From positions 52,910,213 through 52,974,212 of the forward strand of contig NC_087068.1 of NCBI RefSeq assembly GCF_963678635.1: a stretch of DNA of 64,000 nt, read 5' to 3'. Positions 34,465-47,400 of this stretch are shown piece by piece. Every line of letters starts with the position of its first letter. Within the stretch, counting starts at the first letter, position 1. Under the pieces are notes generated by a model. That model ran no database searches, was not told the origin of the DNA, and saw only the letters and a list, made by a program, of their open reading frames with translations. This stretch comes from Symsagittifera roscoffensis (lineage: Eukaryota; Xenacoelomorpha; Acoela; Convolutidae). Made by a program: the position numbers and the translations under genes.

Positions 34465-35050
34465 TCTCAGCCGATTAAACCTCCGCGAATTCTATGTGGA
34501 GCATAAAGCTGGTTTTGAGTCCCTTGCTGCCAATTTACTTGATTGTTAGCACAATAGAGTCCTTGATTCAGAGAATACTCTTAGTTTTCGATTGTAGTTG
34601 AGTTTATGGCAGATTCTTCTCCTAAGAAAGGTAAAGCACATTTTGTTTTACAATCGTGCCAAATATCTGGAGACTGGAAACTTAGAACAGTCAATCTCAA
34701 CGTGGCCTGAAACCTCCAATATCAGTTAAACGTTAAAAGCTGCTTCTAGCTGATAGTATGTACATACAACAGGTGATGTTGTTTGATGTTTCTTCTTAAA
34801 AAGTAAACCATGTGCCACTGAGAAGGAGATTCAATGGATTAGCAACACTCCAGCTGCTGTATCCTGCATTTGAAATTGAATCGATTAGGAGAAAAATCGA
34901 CAGATTAAAAATGTTGGTTCTGGACTGAGATGAGCAAAGTGGAGAGTGGAGTAGGGTGAAAGAAGTTGGTGATTGAAAAAAAGTAGAATTGAGTGAAGGA
35001 GCTGATCATCAATTTTGACTGTAGTTGTCTAGATAGATAAAATAATTTTT
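34465..35050 (+). pseudogene. ORF127 family, copy 7 (5'-truncated) and tail
   Basis: Begins inside the family ORF, at the MWSIKLVLSPLLPIYLIV-like stretch, right after a leader fragment. It continues through the YIQQV region to about 34830, then the GAGTGGAGTAGGGTG tail. It is closest to the copy at 28543. Confidence 0.65.
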
Positions 35051-35199
35051 TAGTTATGATGGAGAACACTTTTTCTACAATATAAAGGTCGAAAAAACTA
35101 CTAACTGTGCTAAAGGAGTTCTTCTTGCCATGGCTGCAAGTGTTTCACTTATTATCAGTAAGAAATGAACTATCGCTTTGCCAAGACAAACGCGGCGTC

Positions 35200-36290
35200 A
35201 AAGTTCAAGCACTCGACGGTCCGATCGTCTTGTGAAAAAAGAGTTTCTGAGTTACTGATCTCTCAAAGAACATCAGAGAAAATTACACGGAGCCAAACAA
35301 CGATATAAACGCGATACTATAGGGGACTTGGACAAGGCTGTGGAGAAGGAAAGGGAAGACAGGGGAAAACTGAAGGAGGAGTTGAGAGATTTTCAACAGT
35401 TTCTTGTGGATACCGAGACAGAAAAACAGAGATATCAAAAAACTAACTTTCAAGTTAAGGACCAAGATTATCTACGATAAGCTTTAAAAGTCTTCAACAA
35501 AACTAAATCGGCCGAAAAAGCTAAGGCTTCGATCGATTTGTTCACCGCAACACAGCAACCAGTAATTATCGATACTACTATGCCCGCGAAAACAAAAACC
35601 TGTTTGATAAAATCCTTTACTGTCTATCAACGCTAATTTGAAAGCAATTCAAGGGAAACAGAAAACTTACGACAACCAATTTTTTTTGTTTTGCTGCACT
35701 ACCAAAAATTTTCCATTAGTGCGGTAGTACGTTCAAAACATTGTACTACCGCACTCATAGTAGCCTCGACGTTCATAAATCTCAAATTTTTACGGATCGT
35801 AAAACAAAATCTGGCTGCAGTATCCGAAACAACCTCACGGAGTTGCCATTGGTGTTGTATTCCTTGTCGAGGAATTGGTTGATCATAAAAAATTCAAACA
35901 CGGTAGTCACTTTCAACAAGGAGAATATGATAAAAAACTAGCTCATGGAATTATCGGAAAAACTATTAAAATTGCCAAAAAATTGAGATTTAACTACTAT
36001 ATCATCCAAAAAAAACCACATTGATATATTCCTCAATTGTTTTGGATGTCAGGTATGTGATATTTTTCTCAAAAAATCAGAAAAGTTCAATAAACATCTA
36101 ATATGAATAAAATATAGAGGAGAGCTGCATATCTATCCCAAAAACGCATCAAACTGCGGAAAACAGGTTCAAGACATTCGTTGAAAAAAAAAATTCTTAC
36201 ACAGAAGAGCAGAAATTGCTTGATAATGTGTTTAATTTTTTGTTATTTACCATAACAAAGGAGTAGATCTGTTTAAAATTGAATGCACGC
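35200..36290 (+). pseudogene. Broken coiled-coil gene, copy 2
   Basis: A near-identical relative of 31980-33065. Here the first part is in a better frame: RRSDRLVKKEFLSY, one stop, SLKEHQRKLHGAKQRYKRDT, then DKAVEKEREDRGKLKEELRD and QFLVDTETEKQRYQKTNFQV. A TAA then replaces the codon after DYLR. The later block reads LQYPKQPHGVAIGVVFLVEE, HFQQGEYDKKLAHGIIGKT and AKKLRFNYYIIQ, with the same spacing as copy 1, and ends with YTEEQKLLDNV. The extra EKEREDR codons are missing from copy 1. This copy too follows an ORF127 tail. Confidence 0.6.
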
Positions 36291-36655
36291 TATCAAGTTC
36301 AGCTAAGATCTGCTAATACAAATCAATAAATCACAAGTTTTACCCCTTCACTTAAGAAGATACGGATTTGTGTGACAAAACTAGAGCAGACAAGACTGGT
36401 GAACAATTAAATGTTTTTACGCGGAAAGCAGTTTTTGATTATTCGCGACACAAAAACTAAGAATTAATTAAACAATTATATCCATTCTCAATGTTTCAAA
36501 GGACACCAAGCAAGGTGGTATACCAAGCAAGATGTCAAGAAATAAGTCCAACTTTTTCTAATCCAATTTATCTAAAGGAAATTTAAAAAAGAACTGGATG
36601 AGTTGAGACGAGAATTTGAAGAAAAGGCTACATTAATCAGAAAGTAATGTAAATA
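36291..36655 (+). pseudogene. Decayed coding pieces downstream of copy 2
   Basis: Short coding-like segments separated by stops: EDTDLCDKTRADKTGEQLNV followed by FTRKAVFDYSRHKN, then LYPFSMFQRTPSKVVYQARC, and in another frame KKELDELRREFEEKATLIRK. They have a coiled-coil-like, charged composition and may be further exons of the same broken gene. No family was recognised. Confidence 0.35.
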
Positions 36656-36827
36656 TGAACTCAAACAGTAATGTAATTTTGATTCAAACACACAAAAACC
36701 AAAAATTTTTGCTTGCAAAACAGCAAACACAAAGCAATAAACGAGAAAATTTAGGACCGTTTAAGTGTAGTGAAAAAAGATTGAAAATTGTAGGCTTTTT
36801 TCTTCTTCAATATGCCAAGTTCAGAAT

Positions 36828-37046
36828 ACTGAAAATTATACGATAAGCTTTGTGAAGAACATCTTCAAGAAGCTTGAGATCTCCACGGACTCGTTGTATC
36901 AATCATTAGCTGGTGAGAACGTGGATTATTGCGTATCGCCTGGGAAAAGAACCCATGAAAACAAATTTATTGAAGGTCTGCAGAAACGACTTTATAGAAG
37001 ATGCAAAGAAGAACTTTTTCCCACACAAATGCTACTCTGTTCGTAA
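36828..37046 (+). CDS. Exon-like ORF, unrecognised (possibly with zinc-ribbon remnant after it)
   Basis: After an acceptor-like CCAAGTTCAG the frame reads NTENYTISFVKNIFKKLEIS, TDSLYQSLAGENVDYCVSPG, KRTHENKFIEGLQKRLYRRC and KEELFPTQMLLCS, then stops. Codon use is richer in G+C than the surroundings. After the stop another frame gives RKKHKNEKQGFSKNK, CSACVVRRIDVMKIR and LTKSELLAKDSTKKF. This suggests a frameshifted continuation with one or two CxxC pairs. It is probably the 3' part of the broken gene upstream, but that is inferred from order only. Confidence 0.4.
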   Translation, partial: TENYTISFVKNIFKKLEISTDSLYQSLAGENVDYCVSPGKRTHENKFIEGLQKRLYRRCKEELFPTQMLLCS

Positions 37047-37594
37047 AAAGCACAAAAATGAGAAGCAGGGTTTTTCAAAGAATAAATAAACTGTTCTAAA
37101 ATGTTCTGCCTGTGTAGTAAGACGTATTGATGTTATGAAAATAAGACTGACAAAATCAGAATTATTGGCAAAGGATTCAACGAAAAAGTTTCAAAACACT
37201 GCAAATAGGTCAAAGTAAGTAACATCAAGCTCTTGACGAAGCTAAAATTTTAAGTCGATAAATTGTGGATTCAAAACCGCCAATTATTTAGTCGGGGCAT
37301 ATGAAAAAACTGAAACAAAAACCAACGTTTTTTACCCAACAAGGAATGGTCTTAATGATGCAAACCATACTGAGCCATCAAATTTGTAGATCGAACGTGT
37401 CAATTGTCTTAAAATTCCATAAGTTGGAGTGACTTGCAATTAATCTTTGCAGTTCATTTTGAAAAATCTTAGTCAATTAGGTTTCAGCAAAGTTTTCATC
37501 AACTTCAACATGAATTAATTTGAATAAAACACTAGTAAAATCATTTCCTAATACAAAGCTTCTTATACAATGATACGGAGGGTCGTTAATATTG

Positions 37595-37745
37595 CTACTA
37601 TCTCAAATTCGGGCGCCCAATTTTTTGAAACTTAGCATCTTACAATCTCAAACCTCGTAACCTAATATATGATAAACCCTATTACCTATCTCAAAACATA
37701 GGAATGACTATCAACTATCTTAATACACGGAAATCCCCATCTCCA
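37595..37745. repeat. Remnant of TATTAAGATAGGG/GGCGCC minisatellite
   Basis: Contains CGGGCGCCCAATTTTTTGAA, CCTATTACCTATCTCAAAAC and ACTATCTTAATACACGG, the inverted phrases of the element A minisatellite. No element A body is attached. Confidence 0.6.
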
Positions 37746-38384
37746 CTCAGCCCCAACATGTTCTACTTCAGTCACGCTTTTTTTAAATGAAAATTGTTGT
37801 TGCTAAATTTTGACGGCTTTTACACATAATACTTGGAATCTTTCAACAGCTGACGCCCACTAAAAGCAGAAAACAAAAACATTATAAACGGTTAACTTCT
37901 TGTTTTTATACATGATCAGAAACAGTTTCGCGAGTAATTTGTTTTTGATATCAGCAGTTTCTCGCAAAACACTCTTGAAACCTAAAAATACCATATTTTA
38001 TTTCTAAGATCGTGCTTTGTTAACAATTATTCCATCAATCACTGTATAACCTTTTGGTTTGCAGCCAAAAAAAAGATGCAAACGAAATTTTTTGACTGTG
38101 TATTTTTTCGAATAATTCAGCTCTTCTTTTCACGTTACACTGCTGCCTCTTAAAAATAAATAAAGTTTCTGATTTAAACGAATCAATTCCAATTCTTGTG
38201 AAATTGAAAACGAATGCTTCCATATAAGAACTTTGCACTAAATTGGTTTTCGAAACTAAAAATTAAATGATAACCTTTCAAACGTTTACTCCCTAGTTAA
38301 TGTCATTTTTTCTATTATTTTATCGCTTGGTACAAATCACTTACAAAAGTTCACAATTTGAAGAATTCGACATTCACTGCTCTG
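37746..38384. other. 3' flank of CAP gene
   Basis: AT-rich. An AATAAT/AAAATAAT-like poly(A) signal context lies near 38310-38325 on the minus strand. The minus ORF at 38035-38238 has no splice or homology support. Confidence 0.35.
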
Positions 38385-38475
38385 TTACATTGTAAGCGAT
38401 CTTATAATAAGTTTCGCTTTAATAATCAACGGAAAACTCGCATGAAGACTTTTCGCAAATGATTTTTTGGGTTTT
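38385..38475 (-). CDS. CAP gene last exon
   Basis: Acceptor TTTCTGTTTTAG after a 78-bp intron. One base completes an Arg codon, then 29 codons (KPKKSFAKSLHASFPLIIK...) and a TAA. The basic tail has no further Cys pairs. No known motif supports it; phase, acceptor and open frame do. Confidence 0.6.
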
Positions 38476-41400
38476 CTAAAACAGAAACGGTCATATTAGA
38501 TTAAAAAACAATCTACTCGTGTATCAAGCTATATATTTTTTCAAATTTTGTACCTTATACAGTTTGGAATTTTTTCTCCGGATTCAACCAGGATATTGTA
38601 ATTTTCATCAGACATCAGGGCTTCTCCTTTAGCATTGCCGGGAGGTTTATACAGACAGATGACAAACATTCTTTTACAGCCTGGAATTGGTGACTCGCCG
38701 CATCCAATGAAAGTCGAGTTTTGCCACATCATCTAAATTAAAACAATACGAAGCCAAACTGTGCATTTTGTGAATTGTAAAAAGATTTCGCAGCCCTTTG
38801 TTCTTCTTTTGTTCTTTTATTCTCTTTATATTTATCATGAACCTAACCACCATGACAACTTGCAAAAAAGTTAATTGCCTTAATTGCATCTGAAGACTGA
38901 CAAAACTCAAAATTTCGATTGAAACCCTATTGAAGCGACTATTATCATACACCAATTCCAATATTGGTTTTGGTTAACAAACACCGTGTTTAATTGTATT
39001 TCCGTAAACCTACCAAAAAATATATGATTTAGCAAGCATAGAGCAGGACACTACATTTTTTCAAAATCAAATATGTTGGAGGAATCTTGAAATGATTTTC
39101 ATCTTATCATTTTATTTGAGCAGTTTTTTGTTTGTGAACGCAGAATATGAAAAACTGATTCTCACAGCGGGAGTAACATTAAATTATACAAAAATTGAAA
39201 AAAATCTCAAAGAAGTTTTTTTGGTTGGTGATTTAAAATTAGTCAGGCTTTAGTCAGAATTGCTGGTTTTCAATGTCCATTCTGAAGAATTTTTACTTCA
39301 AGTTTTAGCTGATTTTTTTTATAAAATTTTAGATTTTGGGTAATTTTCATTGTCAATACATTTTTTGTGCTTCTAATCAGGGGTAACTTTAACAAAAAGC
39401 AGTTCTGTTTTCTCAATTTTACAATCAGTTCAATACAAAATAGCCTTTTTATGCTTGAAAAACTATCTGACTTTATCTGCGAGATTAACGGCTACAGGTT
39501 CAACCACTAGTCATTGTAAGAACAAAACAAAAATTACTTTGAAAATGATTGAACTTTTTTTGAAATTTAATCTTTTCTTAGTTTAATGAAATTTTCCCGC
39601 GTTGACCTCCATAGACCGAAAATACTAATCATACAAACCCACAAACTAAAACAATGAAAAAACAAACAAATCATTCACAGTTCATGCATTTTGCTAGAAT
39701 GAAGTCCTCGAATTCTCGATGAATGTTTTCCTTATTTTGGCATATAAGCCGGTGTATCGTCCCAATTTAAAAGTTTTTCTGTCAGAAGAGTGCTAATCAT
39801 ACATTTTCCACATATGAGAATTCTATTACTAGCAATTTCTTGATGCTGACATAAACTTTTTTTCTGAGTATCTTTGAAATTGCCCCAAAAATTTTTTTTC
39901 TATTTTTTGGTCGCAAAACGAGCTTTGTTCTCAAACCAGCCTTTTACAAAAAAAAAATTGATGCAAAATTTAAATTTTTATAGGCATAACGTAGTTCTGG
40001 ATGCACAAAAATTGATTTTTTTCCGTTTCTCTGGATATATTTTTTTTCAAATTGCTGAAAACTCTTATTTCTTTTGTATGGCCAGTTTATGTATGCCTTG
40101 ATCGATGTTTGATAATTTAAAAATTCAAACTATGAAAAAAAAATCTTCCTTGAAAGCTTTTGCCCACATCTATATTAGCTTTCAGTATATTGTTTGTGTT
40201 TGAAAACGCATATACAATGCATATCGTTTCCAATGGGTTGTAAATGCAAGACGATCAAACCTCTGGTGACTCTAGTTTTGAGTGACACTTGCGTATGGCG
40301 ATTGACGATTATTTTTCAGAATGGCTCTAAGCCCACTTTTCAACAAGGTCTCCCTGTTTGTTTGAGAAGAGAAGTTTATAATCCGTGGTGTAACTGTTGA
40401 AACTGAGAAATCATTTGAGTCATGGCAATTTTTTTTTTTCAACCGAATCTTTGAAACTTCGGAGTTTCTGTTTTTTGGTTGCTCCTAGACTGTTTTTTTT
40501 GTTTTCCAATTCTCAGGTTTTTAAGATCTCATGTATCTACTGCTGCAGCTGCGCAGAAATCAACTCTCGAAAAAGTTTTTGAGCTATTTGTTGATGGCAG
40601 ATAGCACTTGAATGAATACGATCAGTCTTCTTACACAAAGATGCCCTTGAATTTTTTAAAAAATTGTTTTGCTTTGCATCATCGTCAGCAAAAAAAAACA
40701 GCTGTTCATGCGGCATGCAATTCAACGCTCAGCAATGGTCTTCTCACAGCATAAAAATCAACGTCAACATTGCCAATTGATTTCACTTCACCCTTGTAAA
40801 AATATCATAAAAAGTGAGGCAAAATTTTAACTAATTTTAAATCCGTTGACACTCAGGTTGAAATCAACGAAAAGAAACAACAAAGATTTGTTGATGAGCA
40901 AATGTGAATCAGGCCTGGTGTCAGCAAGTTCTCAACTTCTGTTTGTGCATTTGCTGCATTCTGAAGCATTTTGTCTTCTTGGAGATAATTTGTGGGTCAC
41001 GAGAAGAGTAAGAAAAATAAAGAAAAAACAGTTATGATTTGCGTATTGAGCAAGAATGATATCAGTAGTTTCTTTAGATAATAGAGGGGTTGTTATTTTG
41101 TTATTTTTGTGGTCAAAGTCTGGTGACTCAGTTTTTCTTTGATTAATAGAGTTTCTTTCTCAAGCAAAACAAATCTTCTGTTCTTCTACTTCTTTTTTGA
41201 CGTTCCTTTTTCAAATGGTTATGGTTCTTCTCCAAGCAAAAAAAAACCAAATTTAGAATTTTTTTCTCATTTCGCTTTTTCTATAATCTCGATTAACATT
41301 AAATTGAAATGCAAAGTTTTCTTTTTATATGAATCAAGTTACAAGATAGTGGTTATAATGTCTACATTTCAAACACAAAACTCCGAAAAAAAACTGATTT

Positions 41401-44400
41401 TTCACATACTTTTACGTAATTAGCGACTTTTTAGAGACATTTAAAAATCAACTTCAAGAATCATATTTTATAAATTAAATCTATGAATAGTTTCTAAAAA
41501 TCAGCAAATACTTTTCAACTGGTTATGAGGAAAATTTCAAAAAGCAGAGAAAGTTCAAAATTTTTGTAGGAAAAACTTATTTACAAACGTTTAATTTTTA
41601 AGACTCTTAGAGCCTAAATTGTTAGAAGTTGTAGGATTCTGAAAAACAAATTCGAACTTTTGGTCAACCTGCGATGCTTGACTCACAAAAACAGATATCG
41701 GTTGTATTCTCCCCGTTGCTTTAGAATTAGATTCAACGTAATTTTACCAGTTTCTATGAATGACACCAGAATTTTGGTTTTTAATTGCTAATACTGATTG
41801 CTCAGAAGAATTTTTTATAGTGCAGAAAACTTCTTTTATTTAGGCTTCAAGAAACCAATTACAATTTTTTCAATGAACCCATACTCTTGAGTCGGCGAGG
41901 TGAATCAAATAATTAAATACCCAAGTTACCCATACTTTCGATATAGAAGCAACTCTAAGTGCGTAGAGCATTCATCACTTTCACCAAGCTAGAAAGGTTG
42001 AAACATTGGCTGCATCCACAAACAAAAAATCTGACTCACACAAGTTATGTTATACTTAACCGCATTGGAGTGCCATAAACAAAAATTGATTATAATTGAG
42101 TTTGCCTGTCAGTGTCCGCAAAAGTGAAAACATATCCATTAGAAGCAATTAAAAAATACTATTTTTCGAGGCATCAAAATCGTTTTTTCATCCATTATAA
42201 TTGATATTTTTTTCACTTTTGTGGACACACAAAAAAAAGCAACATATAATCGATTTTTTCCTCTTTACTGAGATGCGAATTTCAACGCACATAGAGTCTT
42301 TTCTACGTTTTAAATTAAAGTTGGTTACGTTTGTTACTTATTGTTCAGTTTAATTTTTTTCTGCCTAGCTTTGATACCTTTGTTCCTTTCATCAATTTTG
42401 TTAAACTATTAGAAACTTTGGGGGGAGGGTAAAGTTGGAGGTGGAATAATCCCCATTCTATTACCCCCCTAGCGTTCAGGTGGGGGTAATTCTCAGGTGA
42501 TCAAGTAGGGGGGTGGGGTTCATGTGAGAGGATTCACTGGGGGGTTGAGTTCAGATGGGGGAGGGGGGTTCAGGTGTGTGGGGAGGGGCGTTATTCAGGT
42601 GAGGGTTGTTCAGGTGTGGAGGGGGGGATTCAACGGTGGGGCAGATAAGCAAATGGGCAAACGTTAGGGGGGAGAGCTTAACAGAATCTTTTTGCATTTT
42701 GAGTTTAGGTTCAGAAATGGATTAGGCCGTACACTCGTTTTGCAAAGTTTCCGCATAACTCACTCGATACATGCAGAAATTCTAGCAAAAATTTGCACGA
42801 CGCGTGAAAACAAATTGGAAAAAAACATCCATTTTGATGTCATTTCCTACTTATTATAAAATCCATTTTATTGGATTCGAAATGAATTATAATGCATTTT
42901 GTTTTGGCGAAAAAAAATGGATCAAACACTTTGATAGTCCAATTTTGTTGTCCAAATATAATTGATTTGTTTTCATTTTTCTTAAATGCGGGTAGAGTTC
43001 AAAAACAAGTTTTTGAGGCTACTTTTTTGTTTTATCTTTTTTGGTTGTTTGATTGAATTATGATTTCCATTTAGGCTTTCGATTACTTTCATTAAACCTT
43101 AAGATAACGATTAAATCAGTTTAGTGCAACCAAAGATAATGCCACGGTATGGGCTTGTAAAAGAAAGCAAGCAACAAAATCTAACAAATTTACTAAAAGT
43201 AACAAATCTAACAAATCTATAATTTGTTCCGTCCCGCAATGATGTTCCATGGATAATAAACGAATTTAACGAACTTTAATGGTCTCTCTCCATAAAATTC
43301 TAAAATAATCGCTTATAATGCATTCATAATCGATGATAGAACAAAAAATTTGATATCGCTTATAATCGAATATTATGGATTATAATGGATTATAGAGGAT
43401 TATAATGGATTATAGGAGATTATATTGGCCAATAATAATTGTTTTAGTAAGAGCCTGGATTTTTCAAAACTTTGAAATCAATACAAAGTAATTCAAAACT
43501 TGACCTTTGCAATCGCTTAATCGGTAAACAGTAAGAAATCTTATCGTTTTCTACTTCTACATGTCTTTTTTCGACTTGTCTCTCCTTCCGATAAATACTT
43601 CACACTAACTCCCACCATAATTACTTTCTCACAACTTGCCGTTACTTGCATTTACCGTAAACGAGTTCCCCCCAACGCACCCTACCGCCACCTCCCCCAC
43701 CTGAACCCACCCCCAAAAATGGCTGGAGGGGATAGGGGTGGTAGATTGTGGGGGGTTGGTGTTGATGGAGTAGAGTTGTTAGGGGTGTAGATGGGGTGAT
43801 GTTAAGTGGGAGGATATAGGTGGTGGTTAGAGGTTATGTGGAGGGGGAGTAGTTGAGGGGGTAGGTGAGGTTGTAGATGTGGATAGCTGGTGGGGGGTAA
43901 CTGGGAGATATAGGTGGAGAGATGAAGTGGGGGTAGGTGGCAGGGTTTTAGGTGGGGTAGGTGGGGGAGGGGGGTAGGTCTGCGGAAAAATGGGGGATGA
44001 GTGTACTTTTTTGGGTGTTACAATTGAAAAACCTGGGTGTAATACAGAAAATGCAATGATTAAGACAAAATTATAGATATTATAACACTTTATAATCCAT
44101 TATAATGCATTATAATGGATTTTTAATGAATTATAATCAATTTGACATCATTAAAAAAATGCCTGGTGGTTTGAGTGGTTCCAAAATGAAAACATAATGG
44201 CAACAATTTTCATCACGAAAATCAATTATAATCGACCAATATCCAAGGCACATCATGGGGGTGTATGAAGCATTCTCTGCAGAACTAACAAATCTATAAT
44301 TTTGTCCGTGTCTGAAATTTTTTTTTCAGAAGACATCGAATTCTAACAATTAATATATTTTAAAATGTTATCCTTATTTATATATTTTATATATCGTTAT

Positions 44401-47400
44401 CGTAGTTTTCGAAAAAAAATTACGACTCACAGCTGCTCAAATTTTTTAGTATTAGGAAATTAATCTTTGAAAAAAACTAGATCAGTTAAACTACAATTTT
44501 TAATGAAGGAGGGGCGTAACATTGAGATCAATGTAACACTGTTTGAAGTTTTAACTGCTTAGTTATCGATACAGAAAGTTTAATTATCGGCCAGACACTG
44601 GCATAACTTCATTTAATATTTTGCTTTGTTCACAGAATCATTTGGGAAGGTACTAGTTTTATTAATGAAAATAATTTCCGCCTCATTTTATACTCCTAAA
44701 CCGCAAACTTAGTAAAAAATTGCTGCTGCAATTACTTATATTTCTGGGCAACCGATCAACAATTGAAAAAACAAGTTATTTCCTGCTCCATGGCAGGAAT
44801 AATTCAAATGTATTCTGAATAATTTTCCAAAAAAGAGTCGCCATGACTGTTTTTTTTAAACTACCTTTTGTTTATATTTGTTTGAAGTGCGATTTAGATA
44901 TTGACCATTCAAGAAATAAACAGACCTAAAAATTGGGTAAGATATACTAGAGTTAACCACAAGTAAACACAAAAAAAAACTCAGAAAAATCCTTTCAAAT
45001 TGCGTTCAAGGCAATTATTTACTTCAATTCTTGAAAAAAAAGATAAAAAATTCTGTTGTATCCTTAATTCAATTTTTGTAGAAAAGAAAATATAACTCTT
45101 GAAATAATTGATAATTTTAGCAGAATCAGAAGTAGAAATTCTTCAGGTCAATTTTTGAATAATTATTTGACCAGCATGAGTTCAAAACAGGACACCGCAT
45201 TAAAAATGTTGTAACTCTGGTTAGGTTCAGTTTTGTTAAATTTAAAAACTCAAAGGGCACTATAGAGTATTTGAGAACTTTTGAATTATATTTGCCTAAG
45301 ATTGAAAAAAAAATTGTTTAATGGACACAGCTTATACCCAATTTCCCAATTTTCTTTTCTGGGTTAAGAACTAAAAAGCAAATTTTGGAAGATTTCATTT
45401 ATCATTTGAAAACAAGACATCATTGCCTACTGCTACTTGTAATTCAGTGAAAAAGTTTCTTAGACTAAAAATGTTGTATAAAAGTTCGAATGATTTTCAA
45501 ATAACAACCAACACATTTGTCTGTATTTGTTCAATAAAGTTTACGAAAAGTTAAACTCATAATCTCCCAATTTTATCAGTGACATGTGCTTTTCTGCTTA
45601 ATTTTGATGGCTTTATTTAGTTCTAACTTATTACAAGGCTTTAGATTTGTCTTTTGGGTTATTCTTTGACAAAAATTGATGTGATTTCTTATCACAAATT
45701 AGTTTCTTCAAAACAAATTTTATAATTTTTGTTACAAGTGATCATTTCAATTACTGATATTAACTTTTTTTTATAATTTACTTGGACAGAAAAAAATTAC
45801 GAGAGTTTAGGATGGATATTGAGTCATATTGGCCCAAGATGAAAAGATAAATAAAGAATTATCAATTCTTTTCTGTTGATCACACAACTAACAAAACTAT
45901 GCAGAACATAATTTATATGTGCTATCTAAATTGCATGCTAACCGCGGCGCAATTATTCAACCGACGAGAAAAATCTCAATTTTCTCAGGTTATCCTGTTC
46001 AATTAATTATTCAAGTTTTCTTCTATAATATGCTTGTTAGTCGCAGATTTTCTTTGCATATCTACGATTTTTCGTTTGTTTAATCGTTCATGTTTTTGAA
46101 AACTTCTCTACACAAAAATTCATTAGCTTGCATCATTTTTCTAAAAGCTAAGTTTGTAAAATATCTTCTGTTCATCCCTTTTTTACGACCGATTGCACAA
46201 AAATTGACATTGAAAAAAGTTGCTGTACCTCAAAAAACGGTAAAACACCTAAAACGGTCGGAAACGGTCGATAACAAGTCAGCAACTGGTAGAAGGATAC
46301 CAATTTTTCTTCGAGTTAACTGCACACTTTTTTGTCATAAAAACGGTTGGGCTTATGTCCCTTTGCATACGATTTTTAAACTTTCCGCGCGAGAAGCCTC
46401 CTTTAATAAGGTTTTGGTTATGCCCTTTAACTTTTCACCAAATGAGACTGCTTTGATTTCAAACCTAAATTTTGCTTGATAGGAAACTTTTTGAGAAAAA
46501 GAGAACCCCTATAAAAAGTCACGCATCATACGGCTTTGTGAAAGACGTCAAGAAATCATAAAACCCGTGTTATTCAAACGTACAAACTGTCTGCCAAAAA
46601 AACGACATCCGTTGTATGAAGATAGGAGAAAGTTCTATTAACCTAACAGCTAACATTATTTAGGAAGTTCTAGCAACATCAGTTGACTTGAAATGTGTAG
46701 ATACGGTTGAGGTGGATTAAAGTCATTGCGTCGTTTCATTGCTTTGAGCTTTTTTAAGTTTCAAGTTGATCTGTTCGAGAAAAAAAAGACAAACAAAAAA
46801 AACTGCAACGTCAAAAAACACGAAAAAAAGCATTATTAAATAAACAGATTTAAAAAAATTGACAACCCTGCCATATACATGGACAAAACTGTGAAATATA
46901 AGAAAATTCTGGTTAAAATCTCAATCACAACGGCACCAAAAATCAAAACTGACGAAGATCAATTTGAAATGAGTTCTTAATAAAACTCCAATCAGTTGAA
47001 TATACCTAAATCATCATCGAAATCCAAATGTAAAGATTGAAAATGCGATCTATATATTGAATAAGAATGAAATTATCTGTTTTTCGAAACAATTTTGTAA
47101 CGTATAAAGTTTTTCTTGAAAACATAAGTAGTACAAACGTGCAAATAATTCTCGGAGACTCAATTGCAGATTTTGTTAAAACAAAAAAATCAGTTTTATC
47201 ACGAGGTGAAAAATCAAAAGTTCACCTAAAACTGTTTTTTTTTTAATCGAAAATCCTAAACTTTTGAAATGACGCGTTCTAATGGTAGCGCATTCGAATG
47301 GTACAAACTATTGCAGGAAAAACCTAGTTTTTTGACGAATTCGATTCTCCAAATTACCTCACCTTACCTAGTGACTGCTCACAAAAAAGCATAGTACTCT

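Noticed and set aside
38674-38961. Minus ORF overlapping CAP exon 4 in another frame
   Set aside because: It reads the exon in the wrong frame and runs into the intron. The CAP frame has motif, phase and splice support.
46761-47000. Possible SINE tail or promoter in A-rich stretch
   Set aside because: Only A-richness supports it. No A/B boxes or terminal features were seen.
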